A stretch of 14,026 bases of DNA from Actinomycetes bacterium. Its GTDB lineage: Bacteria > Actinomycetota > CADDZG01 > JAHWKV01. This document shows, in pieces, positions 1 through 6,262 of the stretch. Position 1 is the stretch's first letter; each line of letters opens with the position of its first letter. The notes beneath the pieces were generated by a model. That model had not been told where the DNA came from, ran no database searches, and saw only the letters and a program-made list of their open reading frames with translations. The DNA lies in contig JAJCYF010000163.1 in assembly GCA_029263035.1 (NCBI GenBank), positions 1-14,026 of the forward strand. The letters run 5' to 3'. Both the position numbers and the translations under genes were made by a program.

Positions 1-11
1 TGGAGTAGTTA

Positions 12-88
12 GCGCTCGTAGCTCAACTGGATAGAGCAGCCGGCTTCTACCCGGCAGGTTGGGGGTTCGAGTCCTCCCGGGCGCACCA
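12..88 (+). tRNA. tRNA-Arg (anticodon UCU)
   Basis: A complete cloverleaf can be drawn. The acceptor stem 12-18 pairs with 78-84, including one G-U pair. The D stem is 21-24/34-37, the anticodon stem 39-43/51-55, and the T stem 61-65/73-77 encloses the TTCGAGT loop. The seven-base anticodon loop (44-50) puts TCT at 46-48, which reads AGA and AGG arginine codons. Discriminator A85 is followed by an encoded CCA (86-88). The gene immediately downstream is unrelated. Confidence 0.97.
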
Positions 89-233
89 AACTTCCCGCCC
101 TCCCCGGATCGGGACTGTAGGATGAGCTCGAATAAAATCAACTCCAGTTCAGCCAACCCGGCACCCGTTGGCACCCGCTTTCAGCCTTCCGAGCAAAGGG
201 AGGAAGCTGTAGAACGATTCGTTCGGGGGCAAC

Positions 234-935
234 GTGGACGCAGGGCGTCTCGGCAAAATTCTCGATGCAATCGGCGCCGCCGGGGAGCCGGATCCCGCAA
301 CCTATCCCGGACGGGTATGCGCCGCCGCGGTTGAGCTGCTGGAAGTCAGTGCCGCGGGCCTCACGCTGATGACCAAGTCTCAGCCGGGCGCGATCTGGGC
401 GTCAGATGAGCTGGCTCAGGCGGTGGAGGATCTGCAGTTTGCCCTCAACGAGGGGCCTGCCCTGGACGCCCATCTGTTGGGAGGGCCGGCACTGGAACCC
501 TTCCTGGCCAAAGCCTCCGGGCGGTGGCCCTTCTTTTCTCCGGCGGCGGTGGGCCTGGGGGTGGGTGCCGTGTTCTCGTTTCCGCTGCAGATGGGGGTTA
601 TCCGGCTGGGGGCACTCAACCTGTTTCGCCGGGAGCCCGGGCTGATGACCACCGCTCAGCTTTCCGACGCCCTGGTGTTGGCCGACGTGGCGACCCAGGA
701 CATCATCGACCTGCAGGCGGAGGGTGCGCTTCGCTTGCGGCTCTCGAACCGGTTCGCAGAGAGGGCCCGGGTACACCAGGCGACCGGCATGGTAGCGGCG
801 CAGATTGAGTCGGATATGGGCAGCGCACTGGCACGCATTCGGGGATACGCATTTGCCAACGAGATCTCGATATTCGAGGTCGCCGAGGAGGTCATCGCCC
901 GCCGCTTGCGTCTGAACAAGGCCCCGTTGGGGTAA
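234..935 (+). CDS. GAF-ANTAR domain protein (putative RNA-binding antiterminator), divergent subtype
   Basis: A 233-aa cytosolic regulator. An N-terminal GAF sensor domain (about residues 20-160, with the typical GALNLF strand near 130) is followed by a C-terminal ANTAR domain (about 175-228). ANTAR domains bind paired RNA stem-loops and prevent transcription termination; the ligand of this GAF cannot be read from sequence. The ANTAR part begins VHQATGMVAAQ and lacks the AKG signature of the next gene, so it belongs to a different subtype. The start is GTG at 234: an in-frame TAG at 210 rules out anything longer, and GGGGG (225-229) is a possible, closely spaced ribosome site. The next GAF-ANTAR gene starts 24 nt downstream, so the two are probably co-transcribed. 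Family assignment is firm; function is inferred. Confidence 0.9.
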   Translation: MDAGRLGKILDAIGAAGEPDPATYPGRVCAAAVELLEVSAAGLTLMTKSQPGAIWASDELAQAVEDLQFALNEGPALDAHLLGGPALEPFLAKASGRWPFFSPAAVGLGVGAVFSFPLQMGVIRLGALNLFRREPGLMTTAQLSDALVLADVATQDIIDLQAEGALRLRLSNRFAERARVHQATGMVAAQIESDMGSALARIRGYAFANEISIFEVAEEVIARRLRLNKAPLG

Positions 936-959
936 TTTGGCCGAGTCAGAAAGGTAAGG

Positions 960-1685
960 ATGTCCGAAGAACAGCTTCTCTCCAGAACCTTCGTTGAGCT
1001 GGCCGACACCCTGGTCAAGGACTTCGATGTCGTCGACTTCTTGATTACCCTGGCCCAACGCTGCGCCCAGCTGGTGGATGCTTCGGAAGCGGGAATCATG
1101 CTCGCCGTCCCGGAGGGCGGTTTGAAGGTGGTTGCCTCGTCCAGCGAGCGGGCCCGCCTGCTCGAGCTCTTTGAGATCCAAAACCGCGAGGGACCGTGCC
1201 TGGACTGCTTTCGGACCGGTAAGGCCGTAGCGGTAGAAGATCTGGACCCCGGGGACGGGCGGTGGCCGGCGTTTGCCCCCGAGGCGGTCAGGGCCGGGTA
1301 CCAGTCGGTGCATGCACTGCCGCTTCGCTGTCACAACCAGGTGATCGGAGCGCTCAACCTGTTCGGCACCTCCCCCGGATTCTTCAGCCGGGATGATGTC
1401 ATTGCCGCCCAGGCGATGGCGGACGTGGCCACCATCGGCATCCTGCAGCAGCGGGCGACCACGGAGGCGAGGATTCTTGCCGAGCAACTGCAGTCGGCTC
1501 TCAACAGCCGGGTGGTCATCGAGCAGGCCAAGGGCGTGCTTGCCGAAAGGGCGAAGATCGATCTGGACGACGCCTTCAAGCTCCTGCGGGATTATGCCCG
1601 TAAGCACGGGCTACGGCTGCGGGAGGTGGCGGTCGGCCTCATCGAGGGGACGGTCACCCTTGTTCCCGACCCGGCGCAGGAGTAG
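960..1685 (+). CDS. GAF-ANTAR domain protein (putative RNA-binding antiterminator)
   Basis: A 241-aa protein. A short helix rich in hydrophobic residues (FVELADTLVKDFDVVDFL) leads into a GAF domain (about 20-165) with the EGPCLD and GALNLF landmarks. A classical ANTAR domain follows (about 176-230), beginning with VVIEQAKGVLAER and ending in the LREVA helix. ANTAR proteins act on nascent RNA hairpins, often as dimers, and here the input is presumably a small molecule or a redox change sensed by GAF. The ATG at 960 is preceded by AAAGG at 950-954. It is the same length as, and clearly paralogous to, the minus-strand protein at 2537-3262; the two share long identical blocks such as SSSERARLLELFE. 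Its partner in the likely operon is the GAF-ANTAR gene just upstream. Confidence 0.93.
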   Translation: MSEEQLLSRTFVELADTLVKDFDVVDFLITLAQRCAQLVDASEAGIMLAVPEGGLKVVASSSERARLLELFEIQNREGPCLDCFRTGKAVAVEDLDPGDGRWPAFAPEAVRAGYQSVHALPLRCHNQVIGALNLFGTSPGFFSRDDVIAAQAMADVATIGILQQRATTEARILAEQLQSALNSRVVIEQAKGVLAERAKIDLDDAFKLLRDYARKHGLRLREVAVGLIEGTVTLVPDPAQE

Positions 1686-1767
1686 AATCCAACCCCGACT
1701 AAGCGCCGCACCCACCCCGGACCCCGGTGACCGTATCTCGGAAACCGAAGGTCGATTGGGGGAAGGT

Positions 1768-1995
1768 ATGCCGGCACGGAACGAGTTCGACTCCACAAGG
1801 CGGTACTCGGTAGATGACCCGGCGGCCCTATCCGAGGATGCTCTTTTGCTGGCCCGGCTCTGCCATCCGAGCACCCGGATCACCAACTATCTGCTGGGAA
1901 GCCTGGGGTTCAAGGAAGTGGAGCCGCCGGTCGGCCCGGTCGCTCGCTACGAGATGGAGGCCCAGGTCGTGCTGCCCCTCCGGCGCACTCTTTAG
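1768..1995 (+). CDS. Small orphan protein, 75 aa, unknown function
   Basis: I do not recognise this protein. It has a strong ribosome-binding sequence (GGGGGAAGG, 1758-1766) directly before the ATG, and G/C-rich third codon positions like the real genes around it. The upstream continuation of the same frame runs through the GAF-ANTAR gene in a non-coding phase, so only this start makes sense. The sequence is soluble and mixed-charge with no signal peptide or membrane segment. Its centre (ALLLARLCHPSTRITNYLLG) looks helical. Its TAG overlaps by four bases the TAA of the STAS gene on the other strand (1992-1995), a tight tail-to-tail arrangement. It lies 82 nt after the GAF-ANTAR gene and may be read from the same transcript. 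Confidence 0.6.
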   Translation: MPARNEFDSTRRYSVDDPAALSEDALLLARLCHPSTRITNYLLGSLGFKEVEPPVGPVARYEMEAQVVLPLRRTL

Positions 1996-2384
1996 CTGGT
2001 GGCGTAGCCTGTTCCGAGAAGGATCTGCTGGCTGGTGAGCTCGAACACCCGGGTTACCGTGCCGTGGCTGTTTACCACGCCGAAGGCGTCCCCCGACTCG
2101 TTTGCCCGCCGGGCGGCATCTATGAAGGTCAGTATTCCGTTGGAGTCCATGAACGTCAGATCCTCCAGGTCCACCACCACCGCGTGGTGGCCCCCCTGAG
2201 CCAGACGGAGACCGGTCTCGACCGACGGCGCGGTCGCGATGTCCAGCTCCCCGGTCAGAAACATCCGAGTGGTACCGGAGCTCTCCTCGGTTCGAATGCC
2301 CAGGCCGTAATGGGTGGCCGGGTCCGGCATGGTGGAGGCGGCGCGGCGCGCGTCGTCGCCGGTCTGGGTGGTGGTTGAGCTCAT
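1992..2384 (-). CDS. STAS-domain anti-sigma factor antagonist (SpoIIAA/RsbV-like)
   Basis: A 130-aa protein. After a polar N-terminal tail of about 25 residues comes a single STAS domain with the FLTGELDIATAP strand-turn (42-53) and the core DLEDLTFMDSNGI (72-84). In this family the serine of the D-S-x-G turn, here Ser81, is phosphorylated by an RsbW-like kinase. The unphosphorylated form binds the kinase and frees a sigma factor (partner switching). No kinase, phosphatase or sigma factor gene is nearby, so the partners are unlinked. The ATG is well supported by GGAGGT a few bases upstream (cctcc at 2391-2395). A terminator-like hairpin separates it from the GAF-ANTAR gene upstream, suggesting its own promoter, but I found no SigB-type GTTT/GGGTA promoter. 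Confidence 0.92.
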   Translation of the reverse strand: MSSTTTQTGDDARRAASTMPDPATHYGLGIRTEESSGTTRMFLTGELDIATAPSVETGLRLAQGGHHAVVVDLEDLTFMDSNGILTFIDAARRANESGDAFGVVNSHGTVTRVFELTSQQILLGTGYATS

Positions 2385-2452
2385 GGCTTACCTCCGGTGT
2401 GCATCATGGGGTCGTGCGGTTTATGCCGCCACCGGGGGCCAGAGTGACCTTC

Positions 2453-2485
2453 AAAACTCATTTGCCGAAGGCCGGAGCAAATGAG
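2453..2485 (-). terminator. Intrinsic-terminator-like hairpin after the minus-strand GAF-ANTAR gene
   Basis: A perfect 9-bp inverted repeat, CTCATTTGC (2457-2465) and GCAAATGAG (2477-2485), encloses an 11-nt loop. Read on the minus strand, the stem is followed directly by four T residues (complement of 2453-2456). It lies about 50 nt after the GAF-ANTAR stop and before the STAS gene. The stem is unusually AT-rich for this window. It could also be an operator or an antitermination target, since ANTAR proteins act on terminator-overlapping RNA. Confidence 0.6.
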
Positions 2486-2536
2486 CAAGCTTCGCCTCCT
2501 AGGGTACCACCGTGGGCGCTTGATAAAAGCCCGGAT

Positions 2537-3262
2537 TCAGGGCGTGGGGGGCTTTAGATCCTCTATCGAGATCAGGCTGGAGACGACGGCGGTGGCCACG
2601 TCGTGCAGGCGCTGGTTGTTGTTGCGGGCGTAGCTGCGGATCATGTTGAAGGCGGTGTCGAGGCTGACCTGGGTTCGCTCCGCAAGCACACCCTTGGCCT
2701 GCTCGATGATCACCCGGCTGTTGAGGGCCCGCTGCAGCTGGTCCGCCAGGACCTTCGCCTCCCGCAACGCTCGTTCCTGAAGAATGCTGATGGTGGCGAT
2801 GTCGGCCATTGCCTGCGCCGCCTCCAGCTCCTCCTGGGCCAGCATGCCGGGAGCGGTGCGGAAAAGGTTCAGGGCTCCGATGGTCTCCGAGCGAAAGCGC
2901 AGAGGGAGGCTGTGGACCGACCGGATGCCTGCCTCGGTCGCCTCGGCGGTGAACAGCGGCCACGGGTTGTCTTGCAGCAGGTCCTCGGCGTTGACCGGCT
3001 TGCCGGTGCGAAAGCTGTCCAGGCACGGTCCCTGCTCGTTCTGCAACTCGAAAAGCTCCAGCAGCCGGGCCCGTTCGCTGGAGGACGCCATGACCCGCAG
3101 GCCGCCCCGCTGGTCTCCGAGCATGACCCCGGCCTCAGCGGCTTCGAAAAGCTCCGCAGTCCGGTGGGCCAGGGTGTGGAGAAAATCGACGACATCGAAG
3201 TCGGCGACCAGGGTGTCTGCCAACTCAACGAAGGCCTGGGCCAGCAAACGTTCCGTGGACAT
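2537..3262 (-). CDS. GAF-ANTAR domain protein, paralogue of the gene at 960-1685
   Basis: A 241-aa protein with the same layout as its paralogue. The opening helix (FVELADTLVADFDVVDFL) is followed by a GAF domain (about 20-165, with EQGPCLD and GALNLF) and an ANTAR domain (about 176-230) beginning VIIEQAKGVLAER. Most differences fall in the GAF surface and the last ANTAR helix, so the two may sense different signals or read different RNAs. The ATG at 3262 has AGGGGG on the minus strand about 11 nt upstream, and a TATGAT box lies further up. It is divergent from the nucleoside deoxyribosyltransferase-like gene. The two paralogues lie in opposite orientations around the orphan and STAS genes, which points to an inverted duplication. 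Confidence 0.93.
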   Translation of the reverse strand: MSTERLLAQAFVELADTLVADFDVVDFLHTLAHRTAELFEAAEAGVMLGDQRGGLRVMASSSERARLLELFELQNEQGPCLDSFRTGKPVNAEDLLQDNPWPLFTAEATEAGIRSVHSLPLRFRSETIGALNLFRTAPGMLAQEELEAAQAMADIATISILQERALREAKVLADQLQRALNSRVIIEQAKGVLAERTQVSLDTAFNMIRSYARNNNQRLHDVATAVVSSLISIEDLKPPTP

Positions 3263-3288
3263 GGTCTTAGTTCCCCCTTCAGTTGCTC

Positions 3289-3294
3289 ATCATA
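3289..3294 (-). promoter_or_regulatory. Candidate -10 box (TATGAT) for the minus-strand GAF-ANTAR gene
   Basis: ATCATA on the plus strand reads TATGAT on the minus strand, matching the TANNNT -10 pattern. It lies 26 nt before the ATG, leaving room for the AGGGGG ribosome site. No convincing -35 sequence is visible. Confidence 0.35.
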
Positions 3295-3344
3295 GGCGCC
3301 CTTCTCCCGGGCTGGGGACCCCGGGCGGCCCGCCGGCGGTCGGC

Positions 3345-3350
3345 TAGGAT
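3345..3350 (+). promoter_or_regulatory. Candidate -10 box (TAGGAT) for a leaderless transcript
   Basis: TAGGAT ends 8 nt before the TTG start at 3359, so transcription would begin at or next to the start codon. There is no Shine-Dalgarno sequence in this gap, as expected for a leaderless mRNA, which is common in Actinomycetota. No -35 element is recognisable. Confidence 0.4.
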
Positions 3351-3358
3351 GCGACACA

Positions 3359-3811
3359 TTGAGCCCCACCACGTGCATCTATGTCGCCAGCCCGCTCGGG
3401 TTTAGTGTTCCCACCCGCCTTTGGTACGAGTCCGAACTTCTGGTCCGGCTCGCGGGAGCGGGCTTCGAGATCCTGGACCCGTGGGCGGCCGAACCGGGCG
3501 TGGAACCCGGCCATCCCGCCGATCCGATGGCAATAGGGGAGAAGAACGCCCGGATGATCGAACGGGCGGCGGCGGTCCTGGCGGTGCTCGACGGAACGGA
3601 CGTGGACAGCGGGACTGCTTCCGAGATCGGCTACGCCGCGGCGCTGGGCCGTCCGGTGGTGGGATTCCGGACCGACCTGCGCGAGTCCGGTGAGCTGGGC
3701 GCCGTCGTGAACCTCCAGGTCGAGTACTTCGTCCGGGCGGGCGGGGGTCGAATCACCGCGTCATTGGATGAGGCGCTGGCCCTGCTGGCCGAGCTCTGCC
3801 GGGGAACCTAG
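3359..3811 (+). CDS. Nucleoside 2-deoxyribosyltransferase-like protein
   Basis: A 150-aa soluble protein, the usual size for this family, which cleaves or exchanges the base of (deoxy)nucleosides and nucleotides through a covalent glutamyl-sugar intermediate. Visible landmarks are the N-terminal strand IYVASPLGFS (7-16), a Tyr-Glu pair at the start of helix 1 (23-24), and the acidic turn VLDGTDVDSGTASEIGYA (76-93). In that turn Glu89 is in the position of the catalytic glutamate, with Asp78 and Asp81 nearby. GRPVVGFRTD then follows (97-106). The start is TTG at 3359, chosen because the family's first strand begins a few residues in and no ATG or GTG fits. It appears leaderless. The substrate cannot be assigned, and a DUF4406-like nucleotide-processing relative is an alternative. 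Confidence 0.78.
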   Translation: MSPTTCIYVASPLGFSVPTRLWYESELLVRLAGAGFEILDPWAAEPGVEPGHPADPMAIGEKNARMIERAAAVLAVLDGTDVDSGTASEIGYAAALGRPVVGFRTDLRESGELGAVVNLQVEYFVRAGGGRITASLDEALALLAELCRGT

Positions 3812-3812
3812 G

Positions 3813-3829
3813 CCCGGAAACGCCGGGTT
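3813..3829 (+). terminator. Hairpin directly after the deoxyribosyltransferase-like gene
   Basis: CCCGG (3813-3817), a five-base loop AAACG, and CCGGG (3823-3827), followed by TT. It begins 2 nt after the stop codon. The stem is compact and GC-rich but the T tract is only two bases, so termination is likely rather than certain. Confidence 0.45.
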
Positions 3830-3896
3830 GGACGACGCATATTCCGAATCGGCCCAAGTGGGTAAAGGTTTCTAAAAGCTCCCGGAAAGGACGTCT

Positions 3897-4031
3897 GTGT
3901 CTAAAAAGAAGAAGGGTTCCAACAAGGCCCTCAAGAAAGCCAAGAAGAGTCTGAAGAAAGCCCGCAAGGCGGTTAAGTCGCTCACCAGAAAAGCGAAAAA
4001 GAAAAAGGGCGCCAAGAAGGCCAAGAAGTAA
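3897..4031 (+). CDS. Extremely lysine-rich 44-aa basic protein, possibly nucleic-acid binding
   Basis: Reading from GTG at 3897 gives 44 residues: 22 Lys, 2 Arg and no Asp or Glu. The rest is mainly Ala, Ser, Gly and Leu. Lys-Lys-Ala and Lys-Ala units recur along the chain, much like the C-terminal tails of histone H1-like or actinobacterial HU-type proteins, but without any folded domain. A good ribosome site (GGAAAGGA, 3884-3891) lies 5 nt before the start and the frame ends in TAA. The ribosome site, clean start and stop, and a following hairpin argue for a real gene. Binding of DNA, RNA or another polyanion is inference from charge alone. It is convergent with the hydroxy-acid oxidase gene. 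I know no named family for it. Confidence 0.7.
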   Translation: MSKKKKGSNKALKKAKKSLKKARKAVKSLTRKAKKKKGAKKAKK

Positions 4032-4037
4032 CAGCCA

Positions 4038-4052
4038 GCCGGTTTTACCGGC
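4038..4052. terminator. Hairpin between convergent genes
   Basis: GCCGG (4038-4042), loop TTTTA, CCGGC (4048-4052). It sits in the 30-nt gap between the stop of the Lys-rich gene and the stop of the oxidase gene, so it could stop transcription from both sides. There is no T tract on either strand. Confidence 0.45.
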
Positions 4053-4061
4053 CCCCATGCC

Positions 4062-5141
4062 TCAAGGGCTGAGGATCGACCGGTCGATCTGTCCGGCTTC
4101 GGCGTACCCGCACAGCAGCATCGCCTCCTCCAGCTCCCGCCGCAGGATTTCCAGCACGCTCAAAGCCCCCTCTTCACCGTTCACCGCCAGGCCCCAGAGG
4201 ACCGGCCGGCCTACCAGCACCGCCCTGGCGCCCATGGCTAGTGCCTTCAGGACATCGCTGCCCCTGCGGATGCCCCCGTCGACCAGTACCTCGCAGGCGC
4301 CGGCCACCTGGTCGATGACGTGGGGGAGCGCGTGGCAGGTGGATGGAGCGGTATCCAGCTGGCGGCCTCCGTGGTTGCTGACGATGACCGCGGCGGCTCC
4401 CTGCTCGGCCGAGCGGCGGGCGTCGTCCCCCCGGCAGACGCCTTTGACCACCACCGGCAGCTCGCTGGTGGCGCACAGCCAGTCCAGGTCGTCGAAGCTG
4501 AGAGCCGACTCGAAGTGGGTCCTTACGTAGGCGGCCAGACCCGAACCCTGCACCTGGGGGAAGTCTCCCTTGCCCACCGGGGCGACGTTGGCGACCGTCA
4601 GGCCGGGGGGCAGCCCGAACCCGTTGCGGGCGTCCCGCTCCCGGTTGCCCCAGCCCGGGGCGTCGACGGTCAGAACGATGGCCTCGGCCCCGGCCGCCTC
4701 CGCCCGGGCGATCAGCTCCCGGGTCAGCCCCCGGTCCTTGTAGATGTAGAGCTGGAACCACTTGGGGCTCGATGCCGCGGCGAAGACCTCTTCCATGGCG
4801 GTGGTCGACAGCGAGCTGAGGCAAAAGGCGGTCCCGGCTCTCCCCGCCGCCCGCGCTGCAGCCACCTCACCTTCCGGGCACGCCAGCTTGTGGAATGCGG
4901 TGGGGGCGACCAGTACCGGCATCGATACCCGCCGGCCCAAAACCGTGGTCGACAGATCCCGGGGGCCCACTCCGGCCATCACCCGGTAGTACAACTTGAG
5001 CTGCTGCCAGGAGGCGACGTTCTCCCGCAGGGTGACCTCGTCCAGAGCGCCGCCGTCGTAGTAGTCGAAGACATCAGGGGTGAGCGCTTCTCCGGCGGCC
5101 CGGCCGTAATCGGCGACGTTGAGAAGTTCCGGAGGGATCAT
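4062..5141 (-). CDS. FMN-dependent alpha-hydroxy-acid oxidase/dehydrogenase
   Basis: A 359-aa TIM-barrel flavoenzyme of the glycolate oxidase / L-lactate dehydrogenase / lactate oxidase family, full length for the soluble forms. It oxidises an L-2-hydroxy acid to the 2-oxo acid using FMN. The catalytic set is complete: Tyr27/28 in VFDYYDGG, Tyr132 in QLY, Asp160 in LTVDAP, Arg169, Lys233 in VVVKGV, and the base His257 with Arg260 in SNHGGRQLD. The FMN-phosphate loop DGGIRRGSDV and the GRPVLWGLA segment are also present. There is no membrane segment, so it is cytosolic. The ATG at 5141 has no Shine-Dalgarno sequence, but TATCCT lies 7 nt upstream, suggesting a leaderless mRNA. The WYL regulator gene is 40 nt upstream on the same strand. 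Glycolate, lactate, mandelate and longer substrates cannot be told apart here. Confidence 0.92.
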   Translation of the reverse strand: MIPPELLNVADYGRAAGEALTPDVFDYYDGGALDEVTLRENVASWQQLKLYYRVMAGVGPRDLSTTVLGRRVSMPVLVAPTAFHKLACPEGEVAAARAAGRAGTAFCLSSLSTTAMEEVFAAASSPKWFQLYIYKDRGLTRELIARAEAAGAEAIVLTVDAPGWGNRERDARNGFGLPPGLTVANVAPVGKGDFPQVQGSGLAAYVRTHFESALSFDDLDWLCATSELPVVVKGVCRGDDARRSAEQGAAAVIVSNHGGRQLDTAPSTCHALPHVIDQVAGACEVLVDGGIRRGSDVLKALAMGARAVLVGRPVLWGLAVNGEEGALSVLEILRRELEEAMLLCGYAEAGQIDRSILSP

Positions 5142-5148
5142 GCGGACA

Positions 5149-5154
5149 AGGATA
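5149..5154 (-). promoter_or_regulatory. Candidate -10 box (TATCCT) for a leaderless oxidase mRNA
   Basis: AGGATA on the plus strand reads TATCCT on the minus strand, matching TANNNT. It ends 7 nt before the oxidase ATG, inside the 40-nt gap after the WYL gene. This is nearly the same geometry as at 3345-3350. No -35 element is seen. Confidence 0.35.
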
Positions 5155-5181
5155 TTCGCAAGCCGGAGACGGGTCCTCTTC

Positions 5182-6153
5182 TTAGCCCTCAGCCTCCCGG
5201 GTGGAGCGCTCCAGACGGGAGGCCAGGGTACGGACGTAGTCGATGAGCTCGGGAGGCTCGAGGATCTCGAAGTCGACCCCGAACCATCCCATCCACGCTG
5301 CCATCCACTCCAGCGACTCGCCGGAGGCCGTCAGCAGACAGGTGTTTTCATCGATCGGTTCGAGCCGGCCGTCCTGGGACCGGACCTTCGCGGCCAGCTC
5401 CTCGAGCGGCGCGTGCAGGCGGACGACCAGCTGGTGGCGGGTGTAGGTAGATGCGATGGCGCTCTGGACGTAGGCTGCGGCGTCTTCAGCGGGCAGCTCA
5501 CGGGGATGGAAGTGGATGCCCTCGGTCGTGCAGGTGGTCAGCCGGTCCACCCGGAAGGTCCTCCAGTCGTGCCGGTCCACGTCCCAGCAAACCAGGTACC
5601 ACCTTCGTCCGGCGGAGACCAGGCGGTGGGGCTCAACCAGGCGTTTGGTGGCGGCACCGTCCTTGGCCGTGTAGTCGAACCGCAGCCGCTCCAGGTCCCG
5701 GCACGCCTGGACGATGCAGATGAGGGTGTCCGGGTCGACCGTCGGTCCGCCGCCGCCGTAGGTCATGGGGACGGTGTAGGTCTGAAGGGCGTTCACCCGC
5801 CGGCGAAGGCGGGAGGGAAGAACCTGCTCGACCTTGGCAAGGGCGCGCACGGAGGCATCGTCGATGCCGGCCACCGAGCCGCCTGCCGCGAAGCGCAGCC
5901 CCATGGCGATGGCCACCGCCTCCTCGTCGTCCAGCAGCAACGGGGGCATTGAGGCGCCGGCCTGGAGGCGGTAGCCCCCGGCCACCCCGGCACTGGCGTG
6001 CACCGGGTACCCGAGATCCCGCAGCCGATCGATATCCCGCCTGATCGTACGCGGGCTGACCTCCAGCCGGCCGGCCAGTTCGCTTCCCGACCAGTCGCGG
6101 TGGGTCTGCAGAAGGGACAAAAGCCGCAGGATCCGCGAGGTGGTGTCGCTCAT
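5182..6153 (-). CDS. WYL-domain transcriptional regulator (HTH + WYL + WCX)
   Basis: A 323-aa DNA-binding regulator. An N-terminal winged helix-turn-helix (about residues 5-62) includes WSGSELAGRLEVSPRTIRRD, a DeoR/HTH_11-type motif. A WYL domain follows (about 140-215), with the name motif in GRRWYLVCWDVDRHDWRTF and the PHRLV strand before it. A C-terminal WCX extension (about 235-315) completes the standard order. WYL domains bind small ligands or nucleic acid and switch the HTH. It is divergent from the first L,D-transpeptidase gene and lies just upstream of the hydroxy-acid oxidase gene, so either may be a target. The ATG at 6153 has no clear Shine-Dalgarno sequence, so it may also be leaderless. 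Confidence 0.9.
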   Translation of the reverse strand: MSDTTSRILRLLSLLQTHRDWSGSELAGRLEVSPRTIRRDIDRLRDLGYPVHASAGVAGGYRLQAGASMPPLLLDDEEAVAIAMGLRFAAGGSVAGIDDASVRALAKVEQVLPSRLRRRVNALQTYTVPMTYGGGGPTVDPDTLICIVQACRDLERLRFDYTAKDGAATKRLVEPHRLVSAGRRWYLVCWDVDRHDWRTFRVDRLTTCTTEGIHFHPRELPAEDAAAYVQSAIASTYTRHQLVVRLHAPLEELAAKVRSQDGRLEPIDENTCLLTASGESLEWMAAWMGWFGVDFEILEPPELIDYVRTLASRLERSTREAEG

Positions 6154-6262
6154 GGAGAAATGATCCCACCCATTGCGGTCAGTTTCTGTCCTAAGAGCTC
6201 ACCTGGCGAAGCCGTAGGCGCACATTGTTTGTAGTCTTAGGCCTCCACTTATAGGGGGCGCA

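Noticed and set aside
66..88. The tRNA 3' end as a phage or island attachment site
   Set aside because: No integrase gene and no repeated copy of the tRNA end was seen in the window.
122..334. An open frame starting next to TAGGAT (118-123) before the first GAF-ANTAR gene
   Set aside because: Its second half overlaps the GAF-ANTAR start in another phase and becomes an arginine-rich shadow; no ribosome site supports it.
402..1607. A 401-codon open frame on the minus strand across the first two GAF-ANTAR genes
   Set aside because: It is antisense to two well-supported genes, has no recognisable domain or ribosome site, and long antisense frames are expected in high-GC coding DNA.
3301..3340. 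GC-rich palindromic runs (CCCGGG, GGGGACCCC) in the divergent region before the deoxyribosyltransferase-like gene
   Set aside because: They consist of simple G/C runs with many competing pairings, so no specific operator or hairpin can be supported.
3828..3896. SigB/SigF-type promoter (GTTT and GGGTA) before the Lys-rich gene, suggested by a GGGTAA near 3860
   Set aside because: No GTTT-like -35 lies at the required 14-17 nt distance. The same search failed upstream of the STAS gene.
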